Below, piece by piece: positions 29,989 through 39,154 of a stretch of DNA of 64,000 nt; the stretch's first letter is position 1, and every line of letters begins with the position of its first letter. Origin of the DNA: Kangiella sp. (GTDB taxonomy: Bacteria > Pseudomonadota > Gammaproteobacteria > Enterobacterales > Kangiellaceae); the NCBI GenBank assembly GCA_028284185.1, contig JANQSG010000020.1, positions 1-64,000 of the forward strand, in the 5' to 3' direction. The notes beneath the pieces are model-generated. The model saw nothing but the letters and a program-made list of their open reading frames with translations. It was not told the DNA's origin and made no database searches. The translations under genes were made by a program, and so were the position numbers.

Positions 29989-31293
29989 TTAGCTCATTTC
30001 TGATATTACTTGATGGATAGCCTGGGTCAGTTTTGATAGCTGCTCAGGCTTAATAATGTAGGGTGGCATAATATAAATCAGCTTGTCAAAAGGACGAATC
30101 CAGACACCAAGCTCAACAAAGCGTGGCACTATCCAGTTAAAATCAACAGATTCCTTCATTTCAACTACGCCAATGGCACCTTTGACTCTGACTTCTTCGA
30201 CTAGTTTGTTTGATGATAAAGCTGATAATTCGGTGAGCATCTGATGTTTGATAGCTTTTACCTGTGTTTGCCATTGATTTTCTTTTAACAGTTCCAGCGA
30301 TTGATTGGCTACGGCACAGGCTAGTGGATTGGCCATAAAGGTTGGGCCATGCATCAAAACGCCGCCAGCTTTGCCACCTTTAGAGTCAGCATGAATGCCA
30401 CTAACGACTTTTTTGTTAGCTAAAGTAGCTGCCAGGGTCATATAGCCACCGGTAAGTGCTTTTCCCAGGCAAAGGATATCAGGTATTGTTTGTGCTGCTT
30501 GGTAGGCGAATAAAGAACCTGTCCTGCCAAATCCGGTGGCGATTTCATCAAAAATTAAAAGCAAGTTATGCTCATCACATAGTTGGCGTATTTGGCGTAG
30601 GTACTCAGGATGATAAAATTTCATACCGCCAGCCCCTTGAACTAAAGGTTCAAGTATGACCGCAGCAATGGTTGTATGATGTTTTTCAATTTGCGTTTTT
30701 ATTGAGTGGATATATTCATCTTTCCACTCAATATCAGAACCATATACAGGAATCTCGGCAAAATATTGCTCGGCTAAAATTCCTTTAAACATAGAATGCA
30801 TACCATTATCTGGATCAGTCACGCTCATGGCGGCAAAAGTATCACCATGATAGCCATTCCTAATAGTTAGTAATTTAGATTTTTCTGGATGTCCTTGAGC
30901 AAACCAGTACTGAATAGCCATTTTTATGGCAACTTCAACGCTGACTGAACCCGAGTCTGAAAAAAATACTCGGTCAAAATCTTGCTGGTTATTTGTTGAA
31001 GTAAGGTTAAGTAGGTTTTGCGCAAGCTTGATGGCTGGTTCATGGGTTAAGCTGCCAAACATCACGTGACTGACTTTATCGATTTGACTTTTTGCGGCTT
31101 GATTTAAGTCTGGATGATTATAACCATGAATAACTGCCCACCAGGAGGACATGCCATCAATTAATTTTTTACCATTAGATAAAGTCAATTCGCCCCCAGA
31201 AGCGGAGTCGACTAAAAATAATGGGTTATCTTTGGATATATTGGTATAAGGATGCCAGATATTAAGTTGATCATCCAATAATGGTGAATGCAT
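29989..31293 (-). CDS. bioA: Adenosylmethionine-8-amino-7-oxononanoate aminotransferase
   Basis: 434 residues. Class III PLP aminotransferase: IWHPYTNISKDNPL at the N-terminus, GMSSWWAVIHGYNHP, FDEIATGFGRTGSLFAYQ and the PLP-lysine in CLGKALTGGYMTLAATL. BioA converts KAPA to DAPA in biotin synthesis using SAM as amino donor. The other bio genes are not here. The start overlaps the upstream gene's stop (TAATG), so it is translated together with a small secreted protein, which is unusual. Confidence 0.95.
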   Translation of the reverse strand: MHSPLLDDQLNIWHPYTNISKDNPLFLVDSASGGELTLSNGKKLIDGMSSWWAVIHGYNHPDLNQAAKSQIDKVSHVMFGSLTHEPAIKLAQNLLNLTSTNNQQDFDRVFFSDSGSVSVEVAIKMAIQYWFAQGHPEKSKLLTIRNGYHGDTFAAMSVTDPDNGMHSMFKGILAEQYFAEIPVYGSDIEWKDEYIHSIKTQIEKHHTTIAAVILEPLVQGAGGMKFYHPEYLRQIRQLCDEHNLLLIFDEIATGFGRTGSLFAYQAAQTIPDILCLGKALTGGYMTLAATLANKKVVSGIHADSKGGKAGGVLMHGPTFMANPLACAVANQSLELLKENQWQTQVKAIKHQMLTELSALSSNKLVEEVRVKGAIGVVEMKESVDFNWIVPRFVELGVWIRPFDKLIYIMPPYIIKPEQLSKLTQAIHQVISEMS

Positions 31294-31748
31294 TATTTCA
31301 CGCGAGTAACTTTTATAATTGTATTAACACCTTCAATAGACATTTTATATGAGCTCAAAAGACCTTTTGAAATGGTTACTCTAGGATTTTTAATTTTATG
31401 GTTTAATTCTCTGGAATTTTTAAGTTTCCACTTTTGGCCGTTGTCCAGAGTGATAATTTGACCTTTCTTCCAATTTTTGAAACTACCCATAGCTATAGCA
31501 GAAATAGAATTCAGCTTCTCACTACTATTTTTGATTTGTTCCTTACCAAAAAGATCTTCCTTATTTGTATTTACACTAGATTGCTTAGAACTAATAGGTA
31601 TTTGTTTTTCTTTGCTGCGAGAAAATATTTCGTCATAGCACTGTAGCCTTTCTAAATCGCTCTCGGTGTCAATACATTGTTGAAGTGTTTTTTCTGCAAA
31701 GGTTACACTGCTAAATAGGATAGAGATGATTAAAATTTGAACTTTCAT
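31293..31748 (-). CDS. Secreted hypothetical protein coupled to bioA
   Basis: 151 residues. A signal peptide is cut after about residue 18 (VTFAEK). The mature N-terminus has CIDTESDLERLQCYDEIF, a CxxxxxxxxRLxCYD pattern found in many uncharacterised gammaproteobacterial periplasmic proteins. After a polar linker, the C-terminal half (LDNGQKWKLKNSRE...VTISKGLLSSYKMSIEG) looks like a small beta-barrel domain. Function unknown. The TAATG overlap with bioA implies coupling, though a periplasmic protein has no obvious part in biotin synthesis. Confidence 0.65.
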   Translation of the reverse strand: MKVQILIISILFSSVTFAEKTLQQCIDTESDLERLQCYDEIFSRSKEKQIPISSKQSSVNTNKEDLFGKEQIKNSSEKLNSISAIAMGSFKNWKKGQIITLDNGQKWKLKNSRELNHKIKNPRVTISKGLLSSYKMSIEGVNTIIKVTRVK

Positions 31749-31815
31749 GATTAACTTGATTGATAATAATAATTTAAGTAATCTACTAACAATCAGGTTT
31801 TAAGGCAAGGATAAT

Positions 31816-32457
31816 ATGATTAAGTTAATGTTAGTGGATGACCATGATCTGGTTCGTATGGGACTAGGGCGTTTATTAACAGATCAGAATGGAATTGAGG
31901 TTGTTGCCGAAGCTGAAACTGGTGAAGATGCTCTAAAAAAGCAGCGAGCACATAAACCTAGCGTAGTTTTGATGGATGCCAATATGCCTGGCATTGGCGG
32001 GCTTGAAGCTACTCGAAGAATGTTACGTTTTGATCCTGATGTAAAAATTATTGCCTTAACCGCACACGTTTCTGAGCCGTATCCCAGCCAGTTTTTAGGG
32101 GCGGGCGCTATGGGTTATCTTACCAAAGGCGGTGATATTGAAGAAATGGTTAAAGCTATCCGTTCAGTCAGTCGTGGTAAAGTCTTTTTAGCACCTGAAG
32201 TCGCTCAAGAAATGGCTCTGGCTCAGTTTAAGCAAAAAGACGATAATCCATTTAATCAGCTATCTGATCGTGAGATGCAAGTTATGTTGATGATTACCCG
32301 AGGTGAAAAGGTGCAGGACATTTCTGATAAATTGCATCTTAGCCCTAAAACTGTCAATAGTTATCGCTATAGATTATTTGAAAAACTGGACGTAGAAAAT
32401 GATGTGAGTTTAACTCATTTAGCAATACGTTATAAAGTTATAGAACCCCAAGCTTAA
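31816..32457 (+). CDS. uvrY: Response regulator UvrY/GacA
   Basis: 213 residues. Receiver domain with VDDHDL and the phosphoacceptor Asp in MDANMPGIGG (about residue 54), then a LuxR/FixJ-type HTH (LSDREMQVMLMITRG, LHLSPKTVNSYRYRLFEKL). Partner of a BarA/GacS sensor, absent here; the pair drives the Csr small-RNA cascade. It lies directly before uvrC, as in E. coli and Pseudomonas. Confidence 0.95.
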   Translation: MIKLMLVDDHDLVRMGLGRLLTDQNGIEVVAEAETGEDALKKQRAHKPSVVLMDANMPGIGGLEATRRMLRFDPDVKIIALTAHVSEPYPSQFLGAGAMGYLTKGGDIEEMVKAIRSVSRGKVFLAPEVAQEMALAQFKQKDDNPFNQLSDREMQVMLMITRGEKVQDISDKLHLSPKTVNSYRYRLFEKLDVENDVSLTHLAIRYKVIEPQA

Positions 32458-32478
32458 TTGTTTATTATTGGCAACTTT

Positions 32479-34308
32479 ATGCCAGAGTTTCATTCAAAAT
32501 TTCCTAAAAAAATCCAAAAAATTCTTTCCCATTTAAGCACCAAGCCTGGCGTTTATCGCATGCTGGATAAAGGTGGTGAAATTCTATATGTTGGAAAAGC
32601 CAAGAATTTAAGTAATAGAGTAAAAAGTTATTTTGTTAAAACCCATACTTCGCCTAAAACTCAATTAATGGTGTCCTACATTGCTGATATTGCGACAACC
32701 GTCTGTGAAACTGAAACGGAAGCGTTATTATTAGAAAATAATTTAATTAAAAAGCACCGACCAAGATTTAACGTTTTGTTTCGTGATGACAAATCTTACC
32801 CTTACATCTTTTTGTCAAAAGAAGATTACCCAAAACTGGTTTATCATCGTGGTGCCAAAAAGCACAAAGGTGATTATTTTGGCCCATTTCCAAGTTCTAC
32901 GGCAGTACGACAAAGTCTTTCGCTGATGCAAAAAACCTTTCGCATTCGACAATGTGATGATAGCTATTTTTCTAATCGTTCCAGACCATGCTTGCAATAT
33001 CAGATCAAGCGATGCAGTGCTCCATGCGTTGATTATATTTCAAAAGAAGCCTATGCCGAAGATATTAAACATATCAGGCAGTTTTATCAGGGTAAAAGTG
33101 AGAAGGTAATTCAGACTTTGCAGAATCGAATGGAAACTGCTTCAGAAAAACTGCAATTTGAAGAGGCTGCTCGTTATCGAGATCAAATTAAAAATTTACG
33201 GCATGTTATACAAAAGCAAACTATTAGCGGTAGTAGCTCTGAGCTTGATGCGGTAGCCGTTGAATATGCTTCTGGCACTTATTGTGTTGTGGTGGTCTTT
33301 ATACGGCAAGGAATGGTGGTGGGAAATAAAAGTTTTTACCCTAAAGCTCCTAAAGGTACAGAAATAGAAGAGGTGTTAACAACTTTTATCAGGCAATACT
33401 ATTTATCAGAAGCAGAAGTTCCCAAGCGGGTTTTAATTCAATCCAAACCGGATGATTTGGCGGTTATTGCAGATGCTATATCACAAGCGCAGCAAAAGCG
33501 GGTTGAGTTTAAGGTTCCTGCTCGTGGACAAGGTAAAGACTGGTTGAAATTCGCACAAAAAAATGCGCTACATTCGCTACGCTCAAAACTTAATAGCAAG
33601 ACCAATATGTATGAGCGACTATTTGCACTGCAAACGGCTTTGGAGTTGGAAAAACTGCCCAAACGGCTGGAATGTTTTGATATCAGCCATACTCAAGGCA
33701 AACAAACCGTGGCTTCCTGTGTGGTGTTTGACGAAGCTGGCCCACGCAAAGCGGATTATCGGATTTTTAATATTTCTGGCATTACTGCAGGGGATGATTA
33801 TGCTGCCATGAAGCAGGCGATAGAGCGGCGCTACAAACGCTTGTTAGAGGAGCAACTGACCTTACCCGATTTGGTGATTATTGATGGCGGAAAAGGCCAA
33901 CTTACTCAAGCTGAAGAAGTTTTTATGGAGCTGGGTATTGATAGTGGAATATTATTAGGGGTGTCTAAAGGCAGTGATCGCAAGGTTGGTATGGAGCTTT
34001 TATGGATGGTTGGTGAGCATAAACCATTGGTTTTAGAGGAAAGTAGCAAGGCGCTACATATCATTCAGCATATTCGTGACGAAGCGCATCGTTTTGCTAT
34101 AACTAAGCATCGACAACAACGCAAAAAATCAGCGACCAAATCCTTATTGGAAGAAATTCCAGGGATCGGAGCTAAGCGTCGACAAAGTTTATTAAGACAT
34201 TTTGGTGGTTGGCAAGAGATTGAAAAGGCCTCTGTTAAAGACATTGCCAAAGCACCTGGGATCAGTTTGGCGATTGCTGAAAAAATTTATGATTATTTAC
34301 ATGGATAG
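32479..34308 (+). CDS. uvrC: Excinuclease ABC subunit C
   Basis: 609 residues from the ATG MPEFHSKF. A TTG seven codons earlier abuts the uvrY stop and is less likely. The GIY-YIG nuclease (GVYRML...ILYVGKAKNL) makes the 3' cut, a central UVR motif (KLQFEEAARYRDQI) binds UvrB, the RNase H-like domain (FDISHTQGKQTVAS) makes the 5' cut, and tandem helix-hairpin-helix (EEIPGIGAKRRQ, APGISLAIAEKI) ends the protein. UvrB is also encoded in this window. Confidence 0.97.
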   Translation: MPEFHSKFPKKIQKILSHLSTKPGVYRMLDKGGEILYVGKAKNLSNRVKSYFVKTHTSPKTQLMVSYIADIATTVCETETEALLLENNLIKKHRPRFNVLFRDDKSYPYIFLSKEDYPKLVYHRGAKKHKGDYFGPFPSSTAVRQSLSLMQKTFRIRQCDDSYFSNRSRPCLQYQIKRCSAPCVDYISKEAYAEDIKHIRQFYQGKSEKVIQTLQNRMETASEKLQFEEAARYRDQIKNLRHVIQKQTISGSSSELDAVAVEYASGTYCVVVVFIRQGMVVGNKSFYPKAPKGTEIEEVLTTFIRQYYLSEAEVPKRVLIQSKPDDLAVIADAISQAQQKRVEFKVPARGQGKDWLKFAQKNALHSLRSKLNSKTNMYERLFALQTALELEKLPKRLECFDISHTQGKQTVASCVVFDEAGPRKADYRIFNISGITAGDDYAAMKQAIERRYKRLLEEQLTLPDLVIIDGGKGQLTQAEEVFMELGIDSGILLGVSKGSDRKVGMELLWMVGEHKPLVLEESSKALHIIQHIRDEAHRFAITKHRQQRKKSATKSLLEEIPGIGAKRRQSLLRHFGGWQEIEKASVKDIAKAPGISLAIAEKIYDYLHG

Positions 34309-34374
34309 CTTTATATTAATAAACAATAAGTTAGAATAATTCTGATATTCAATTAAGCTTCAAGGGGATGAGCA

Positions 34375-34941
34375 GTGTGGAATCTGCCCAATGTGCTAAC
34401 GGTTTTTAGAATTGCCTTAGTACCATTATTTGTTATTTTCTTTTATATCGATAGCGTTGAATCCAGATGGATTACCCTGGTGATTTTTTGTATTGCTTCT
34501 GCTACAGATTTTTTTGATGGATTTTTAGCGCGTCGCTTAAAAATAGAGTCGCCATTTGGGGCTTTTTTAGATCCAGTCGCTGATAAATTAATGGTTACTA
34601 TTACCTTGATTTTATTAGTAGAAAGGGAAGCGACCGTCTGGTTAGCAATTCCGGCTATGGTGATTATTGGGCGTGAAATTACCGTATCTGCATTGCGCGA
34701 ATGGATGGCTGAAGTAGGAAGTAGGGCTGTCGTCAAGGTATCCTGGGTTGGTAAAGTTAAGACCGTTTGCCAGCTATTTGCTATCTTCTTGCTACTGCTG
34801 TCATCGCCAGATATTTTTAATATTTCCAAGAAGTTTGGCTACTTGTTTATGTGGCTCGCAGCAATCCTGACATTATGGTCAATGGTGAGCTATTTAAGGG
34901 CTGCCTGGCCTCACTTGACAAGCGAAAAGAATGGCGGATAA
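34375..34941 (+). CDS. pgsA: CDP-diacylglycerol-glycerol-3-phosphate 3-phosphatidyltransferase
   Basis: 188 residues with a GTG start 8 bases after AAGGGG. The CDP-alcohol phosphotransferase signature is complete: TDFFDGFLARRLKIESPFGAFLDPVADK contains DGxxAR...GxxxDxxxD. Several membrane segments. It makes phosphatidylglycerophosphate, the precursor of PG and cardiolipin. The uvrY-uvrC-pgsA-tRNA order is conserved with E. coli, where the same three genes precede glyW-cysT-leuZ tRNA genes. Confidence 0.96.
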   Translation: MWNLPNVLTVFRIALVPLFVIFFYIDSVESRWITLVIFCIASATDFFDGFLARRLKIESPFGAFLDPVADKLMVTITLILLVEREATVWLAIPAMVIIGREITVSALREWMAEVGSRAVVKVSWVGKVKTVCQLFAIFLLLLSSPDIFNISKKFGYLFMWLAAILTLWSMVSYLRAAWPHLTSEKNGG

Positions 34942-35019
34942 TAAGTTTTTTTATCATTAGCAGTCTATGTAATCAGACTTAAACTGAGCGAAAAACATCT
35001 ATTTGATTAAGAGCTGACC

Positions 35020-35054
35020 AGCGATAGAAAAAGTGCCAAAAAATCGCTTTTTTG
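35020..35054 (+). terminator. Likely terminator after pgsA
   Basis: AGCGAT/ATCGCT arms with a 17-base loop are followed by a T6 run, ending just before the tRNA promoter. Confidence 0.5.
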
Positions 35055-35056
35055 TG

Positions 35057-35084
35057 TTGACACAAGGTGATTTCGAAGTAAAAT
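35057..35084 (+). promoter_or_regulatory. Promoter of the tRNA Gly-Cys-Leu group
   Basis: TTGACA and TAAAAT are 16 bases apart, 17 bases before tRNA-Gly. The downstream GCACCCCC is the GC-rich discriminator typical of stringently controlled stable-RNA promoters. Confidence 0.85.
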
Positions 35085-35100
35085 GCACCCCCGTAACGAT

Positions 35101-35176
35101 GCGAGAATAGCTCAGCTGGTAGAGCACAACCTTGCCAAGGTTGGGGTCGGGAGTTCGAACCTCCTTTCTCGCTCCA
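35101..35176 (+). tRNA. glyW: tRNA-Gly (anticodon GCC)
   Basis: 76 nt cloverleaf. The acceptor arm GCGAGAA pairs with TTCTCGC, the anticodon stem AACCT/AGGTT frames GCC, and CCA is encoded. It is first in a Gly-Cys-Leu group equivalent to E. coli glyW-cysT-leuZ. Confidence 0.97.
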
Positions 35177-35181
35177 AATTT

Positions 35182-35219
35182 AAAACCTCGGTGCTATCGT
35201 TCTTAGACCGAGGTTTTTT
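35182..35219 (+). terminator. Hairpin between tRNA-Gly and tRNA-Cys
   Basis: AAAACCTCGGT/ACCGAGGTTTT, an 11-bp stem followed by Ts. It may partly terminate, giving more tRNA-Gly than tRNA-Cys and tRNA-Leu, or may guide processing. Confidence 0.75.
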
Positions 35220-35257
35220 ATATCAGCACTGCAACAGAAGTAAAAGTAGCTGAATAA

Positions 35258-35331
35258 GGCTGAGTGGTAGAGTGGCTATACAGCGGATTGCAAATCCGTG
35301 GACGTCGGTTCGACTCCGGCCTCAGCCTCCA
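35258..35331 (+). tRNA. cysT: tRNA-Cys (anticodon GCA)
   Basis: 74 nt. Acceptor GGCTGAG/CTCAGCC, anticodon arm CGGATTGCAAATCCG, encoded CCA. Confidence 0.96.
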
Positions 35332-35362
35332 CTTTAAGGCTGATATAAACCAGTCATCTGCT

Positions 35363-35449
35363 GCCCAGGTGGCGAAATTGGTAGACGCAGGGGACTTAAA
35401 ATCCCCCGAGGGAAACCTCGTGCCAGTTCGAGTCTGGCCCTGGGCACCA
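35363..35449 (+). tRNA. leuZ: tRNA-Leu (anticodon TAA)
   Basis: 87 nt with a long variable arm (CCCGAGGGAAACCTCG). Acceptor GCCCAGG/CCTGGGC; the anticodon loop CTTAAAA gives TAA; encoded CCA. Follows tRNA-Cys by 31 bases. Confidence 0.95.
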
Positions 35450-35455
35450 TTATTT

Positions 35456-35485
35456 AAAAACCTCGTAATTTGCGGGTTTTTTTTA
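35456..35485 (+). terminator. Terminator after tRNA-Leu
   Basis: AAAAACC-CG pairs with CG-GGTTTTT (one bulged T), and the run of Ts continues. It closes the plus-strand tRNA group. Confidence 0.75.
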
Positions 35486-35559
35486 TTTAGATTTTAATAC
35501 TTTATCGGTATGCTTTCGTTGTATTTCTATTGTTTTTAAAAGACATATTTCCAACAATA

Positions 35560-35591
35560 ATAAAAAGGCCTTTCACTGCTGAAAGGCCTTT
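35560..35591 (-). terminator. Terminator of tRNA-Asn
   Basis: A perfect 12-bp stem AAAGGCCTTTCA/TGAAAGGCCTTT with a 4-base loop. On minus it runs into T5, just after the tRNA-Asn 3' end. Confidence 0.88.
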
Positions 35592-35597
35592 AAAATA

Positions 35598-35673
35598 TGG
35601 CTCCCCCTGCTGGACTTGAACCAGCGACATATGGATTAACAGTCCACCGTTCTACCAACTGAACTAAGGGGGA
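35598..35673 (-). tRNA. tRNA-Asn (anticodon GTT)
   Basis: 76 nt on minus. Acceptor TCCCCCT/AGGGGGA, anticodon arm TGGACTGTTAATCCA, encoded CCA. It has its own promoter and terminator. Confidence 0.97.
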
Positions 35674-35729
35674 ATTGTGCTTTTGTTCAGCTTGGTATGG
35701 GTTCCACAATAAGTGCTGAACGGGGCGAG

Positions 35730-35758
35730 ATAATAGACATATTTCGGGATTCGGTCAA
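35730..35758 (-). promoter_or_regulatory. Promoter of tRNA-Asn
   Basis: On minus, TTGACC (35753-35758) and TATTAT (35730-35735) are 17 bases apart, followed by a CTCGCCCCG GC-rich discriminator. It lies between the aspartate aminotransferase stop and the tRNA. Confidence 0.8.
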
Positions 35759-35785
35759 CACTTTATTGAGAAAATTTCTATTTTT

Positions 35786-36964
35786 TTATGCCATTTTTTG
35801 TAATCGGGCGATGGCTTCTTCCAGAGTTTCCATGCTGGCAGCGTAAGACAGGCGCATATGACCTGGAGAGCCGAAAGCTGAGCCAGGTACCAGTGCCAAA
35901 TCCACTCGTTCAATTAGTAGTTCTGCCAGATCCAGGTCTGATTCACAACCATGCTTTTCAATCAAGCCTTGCACATCCGGGAAAGCGTAGAAGGTACCAT
36001 CACTAGGTAAGCAAGTTACACCTTCCAGTGCATTTAGCGCTTTAACCAGGTAATCATGGCGTTTCTTAAATTCGGTTAGCATGGGTTTGATGCAACTTTG
36101 ATCGCCAGCTAATGCAGCAGTAGCTGCTGCCTGACTTGGAGCTGCCGGGTTAGAAGTACTTTGCGATTGAATTTTTTTCATTGCACTAATCAAGTGGGCA
36201 GGACCGCCAGCATAGCCAATCCGCCAACCGGTCATGGCATAGGCTTTGGAGACACCATTAAGCACGATGGTTCTGTCATAAAGCTCCGGATTGGCGTTTA
36301 AAATATTGGTAAACGGTTCATCGCTCCAAAGAATGTGTTCATACATATCGTCGGTAGCGATAACGATATCAGGATATTTAGCCAGCACTTCACCTAATGC
36401 TTTCAATTCAGCTTTTGTGTAAGCAACGCCAGTAGGATTGCTAGGGCTATTGATCACAAACAAGCGGGTTTTATCGCTAATAGCGGCTTCTAACTGTTGT
36501 GGTGTGATTTTTAGGTGCTGCTCAATGGAGGTTTCAATAATAACCGGTTTAGCGCCTGCTAAAATTGCCATATCCGGGTAGGACACCCAATAGGGTGCCG
36601 GAATAATCACTTCGTCGCCATCATTTAATAATGCCTGGCATAAATTATAAAAACTTTGCTTACCGCCAGATGAAACCAGGATCTGATTGAGTTCATAATT
36701 CAAGCCATTATCACGTGCAAATTTTTCAATGACTGCATTTTTAAGTTCAACTGTACCATCCACCGGAGTGTATTTGGTGGCGCCATTTCGAATGGCTTCA
36801 ATTGCCGCATCCTTAATGTGCTGAGGGGTATCAAAATCGGGTTCACCTGTTCCCAAACCGACAATATCCCGGCCTTGAGCTTTTAATTCTTTGGCTTTGG
36901 CTGCAACCGCCAGGGTTGGCGATGGTTTAACGAGTTGGACTCGATTGGATAAGTTGATTGACAC
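35786..36964 (-). CDS. aspC: Aspartate aminotransferase, class Ib
   Basis: 392 residues, GTG start. Motifs: GLGTGEPDFDTPQHI, TKYTPVDGTVELK, SPSNPTGVAY, PLP-lysine in NGVSKAYAMTGWRIGY, and the terminal MRLSYAAS substrate-Arg region. It transfers amino groups between aspartate and 2-oxoglutarate. The sequence is the bacterial 1b type (like Thermus/Rhizobium AspAT), not the 1a type of E. coli AspC. Divergent from uvrB. Confidence 0.92.
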   Translation of the reverse strand: MSINLSNRVQLVKPSPTLAVAAKAKELKAQGRDIVGLGTGEPDFDTPQHIKDAAIEAIRNGATKYTPVDGTVELKNAVIEKFARDNGLNYELNQILVSSGGKQSFYNLCQALLNDGDEVIIPAPYWVSYPDMAILAGAKPVIIETSIEQHLKITPQQLEAAISDKTRLFVINSPSNPTGVAYTKAELKALGEVLAKYPDIVIATDDMYEHILWSDEPFTNILNANPELYDRTIVLNGVSKAYAMTGWRIGYAGGPAHLISAMKKIQSQSTSNPAAPSQAAATAALAGDQSCIKPMLTEFKKRHDYLVKALNALEGVTCLPSDGTFYAFPDVQGLIEKHGCESDLDLAELLIERVDLALVPGSAFGSPGHMRLSYAASMETLEEAIARLQKMA

Positions 36965-37063
36965 GATAATTCCCCAATTTAATTACAATGATGTAAAACA
37001 ATATGCGACAATAAGCGCCAATCATACTCCAACTTAAGCTTCTGCCCAAGATCAAAAAGCTAT

Positions 37064-39055
37064 ATGGCTCAAGAATTTCAAATAGAATCAGAATTTGCTC
37101 CAGCAGGTGACCAGCCAAAGGCTATATCTCAGCTATTGGAAGGTCTGGATGATGGTCTGTCGCATCAAACTTTGCTTGGAGTTACCGGTTCCGGAAAGAC
37201 CTATACCATTGCCAATGTAGTAGCGCAAAGCGGCCGTCCAACCATTGTTATGGCACCTAATAAAACTTTAGCTGCGCAGTTGTATGGTGAGTTCAAGGAA
37301 TTTTTCCCCAATAACGCGGTGGAATATTTCGTTTCCTATTATGATTATTATCAGCCAGAAGCTTATGTCCCTGCTTCGGATACTTTTATTGAGAAGGATT
37401 CATCGATAAACGAACATATCGAGCAGATGCGTCTATCGGCAACCCGAGCTTTGTTAGAAAGACGCGACTCGATCATTGTGGCTTCGGTTTCAGCAATTTA
37501 TGGCCTGGGCGATCCAAAAGCTTTTCATAGTATGGTGATGCACCTTAAAGTTGGCGATAAAATCGATCAGCGCTTTATTTTAAGGCGTTTGGCGGAGTTG
37601 CAATATACCCGCAATGAGTTTGATTTGGCTCGCGCGACTTATCGGGTGCGCGGTGATTTGATTGATATCTATCCGGCTGAGTCTGAACAAAATGCTATTC
37701 GTATTGAGTTATTTGATGACGAAGTGGAAGCCATTCAAACTTTTGATCCTTTGACTGGCGAAGTGCTCAAACGATTATCACGAGTGACCATTTTTCCGAA
37801 AAGCCATTATGTCACTTCGCGTCAGACTATTTTGGATGCGATTGAAGAGATTAAAGAAGAGTTAAAAGAGCGTTTGGCACAGCTGTATGAGATGAATAAG
37901 TTAGTGGAAGCGCAGCGTTTGGAACAGCGGGTCAAGTTTGATATCGAGATGATGCAGGAGCTCGGTTATTGTTCAGGGATTGAAAACTATTCGCGGTTTT
38001 TATCGGGTGCCAAACCAGGCGAGCCACCGCCATGTTTATTGGATTATTTACCACCAGATGCTTTGATGGTGATTGATGAGTCGCACGTTACCGTTTCACA
38101 AATTGGCGCTATGTATAAAGGCGATAGATCACGCAAAGAAACTTTGGTGGAGTTTGGTTTTCGCTTGCCCTCGGCTTTGGACAATAGACCTTTGCGCTTT
38201 GAAGAATTTGAACGAATTGCTCCACAAACCATTTTTGTCTCGGCCACTCCTGGAAATTATGAAGCCGAACATACGGGGCAAATAGTAGAGCAGTTGGTGC
38301 GTCCCACTGGATTGATCGATCCGGAAGTGGAAGTTCGTTCAGTTGCTACTCAGGTCGATGATGTATTATCGGAAATCAATCTGCGGGTGGAAAAAGACGA
38401 AAGGATATTGATAACCACTTTAACCAAGCGCATGGCAGAAGATTTAACCGATTATTTATCCGAGCATGGAGTGCGGGTGCGCTATCTGCATTCAGATATT
38501 GATACGGTGGAGCGAATGGAGATCATTCGTGATCTGCGGATTGGTGAATTTGACGTTTTGGTGGGAATTAACTTGTTACGTGAAGGTTTGGATATGCCTG
38601 AAGTGTCATTGGTGGCCATTTTGGACGCGGATAAAGAGGGTTTTTTACGCTCTGAACGTTCGTTAATTCAAACTATTGGTCGTGCGGCGCGTAATTTACA
38701 GGGCAAAGCCATTTTATATGCAGACAAAATTACCGGCTCGATGGAAAGGGCGATTGGCGAAACCAACCGTCGGCGTAAAATTCAACAGGATTTTAATCTT
38801 GAGCACAGAATTACGCCAAAAGGAGTATCCAAGAAAATTACTGATGTAATGGATACCGGGAGAGATGCGGCGGTTTCGCGTAAAGTTGCTGAACAAAAAG
38901 CTACTTATGCTGCCAAATCAATGGCTGAAATTGTTAAGGAAATCAGTGAGTTAGAGAAACAAATGCTGGATTATGCAAAAGATCTGGAGTTTGAAAAAGC
39001 GGCTCAAACACGTGATAAGATCAGCAAACTTAGGAACTTGAGTATCAGTCAATAA
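37064..39055 (+). CDS. uvrB: Excinuclease ABC subunit B
   Basis: 663 residues. Walker [11 protein letters not shown] near residue 40, the beta-hairpin region [21 protein letters not shown] that probes damage, [11 protein letters not shown] as Walker B, helicase motif QTIGRAARN, and a C-terminal UVR motif ([20 protein letters not shown]) for UvrC. No LexA-type CTG-N10-CAG box is visible in the 99-base upstream gap, so SOS control is not supported here. Confidence 0.97.
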   Translation: MAQEFQIESEFAPAGDQPKAISQLLEGLDDGLSHQTLLGVTGSGKTYTIANVVAQSGRPTIVMAPNKTLAAQLYGEFKEFFPNNAVEYFVSYYDYYQPEAYVPASDTFIEKDSSINEHIEQMRLSATRALLERRDSIIVASVSAIYGLGDPKAFHSMVMHLKVGDKIDQRFILRRLAELQYTRNEFDLARATYRVRGDLIDIYPAESEQNAIRIELFDDEVEAIQTFDPLTGEVLKRLSRVTIFPKSHYVTSRQTILDAIEEIKEELKERLAQLYEMNKLVEAQRLEQRVKFDIEMMQELGYCSGIENYSRFLSGAKPGEPPPCLLDYLPPDALMVIDESHVTVSQIGAMYKGDRSRKETLVEFGFRLPSALDNRPLRFEEFERIAPQTIFVSATPGNYEAEHTGQIVEQLVRPTGLIDPEVEVRSVATQVDDVLSEINLRVEKDERILITTLTKRMAEDLTDYLSEHGVRVRYLHSDIDTVERMEIIRDLRIGEFDVLVGINLLREGLDMPEVSLVAILDADKEGFLRSERSLIQTIGRAARNLQGKAILYADKITGSMERAIGETNRRRKIQQDFNLEHRITPKGVSKKITDVMDTGRDAAVSRKVAEQKATYAAKSMAEIVKEISELEKQMLDYAKDLEFEKAAQTRDKISKLRNLSISQ

Positions 39056-39154
39056 GTTTGTTAATTGCTTGAGGAACTTAAATTAAGTGGTGCTTTCCAA
39101 TATAGCTTGTGGTTATCGCCAGTGGATTATAACTGATTGTTATTAAAGGTATTT

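Noticed and set aside
36965..37063. LexA/SOS box before uvrB
   Set aside because: No CTG-N10-CAG arrangement is found in the 99-base gap.
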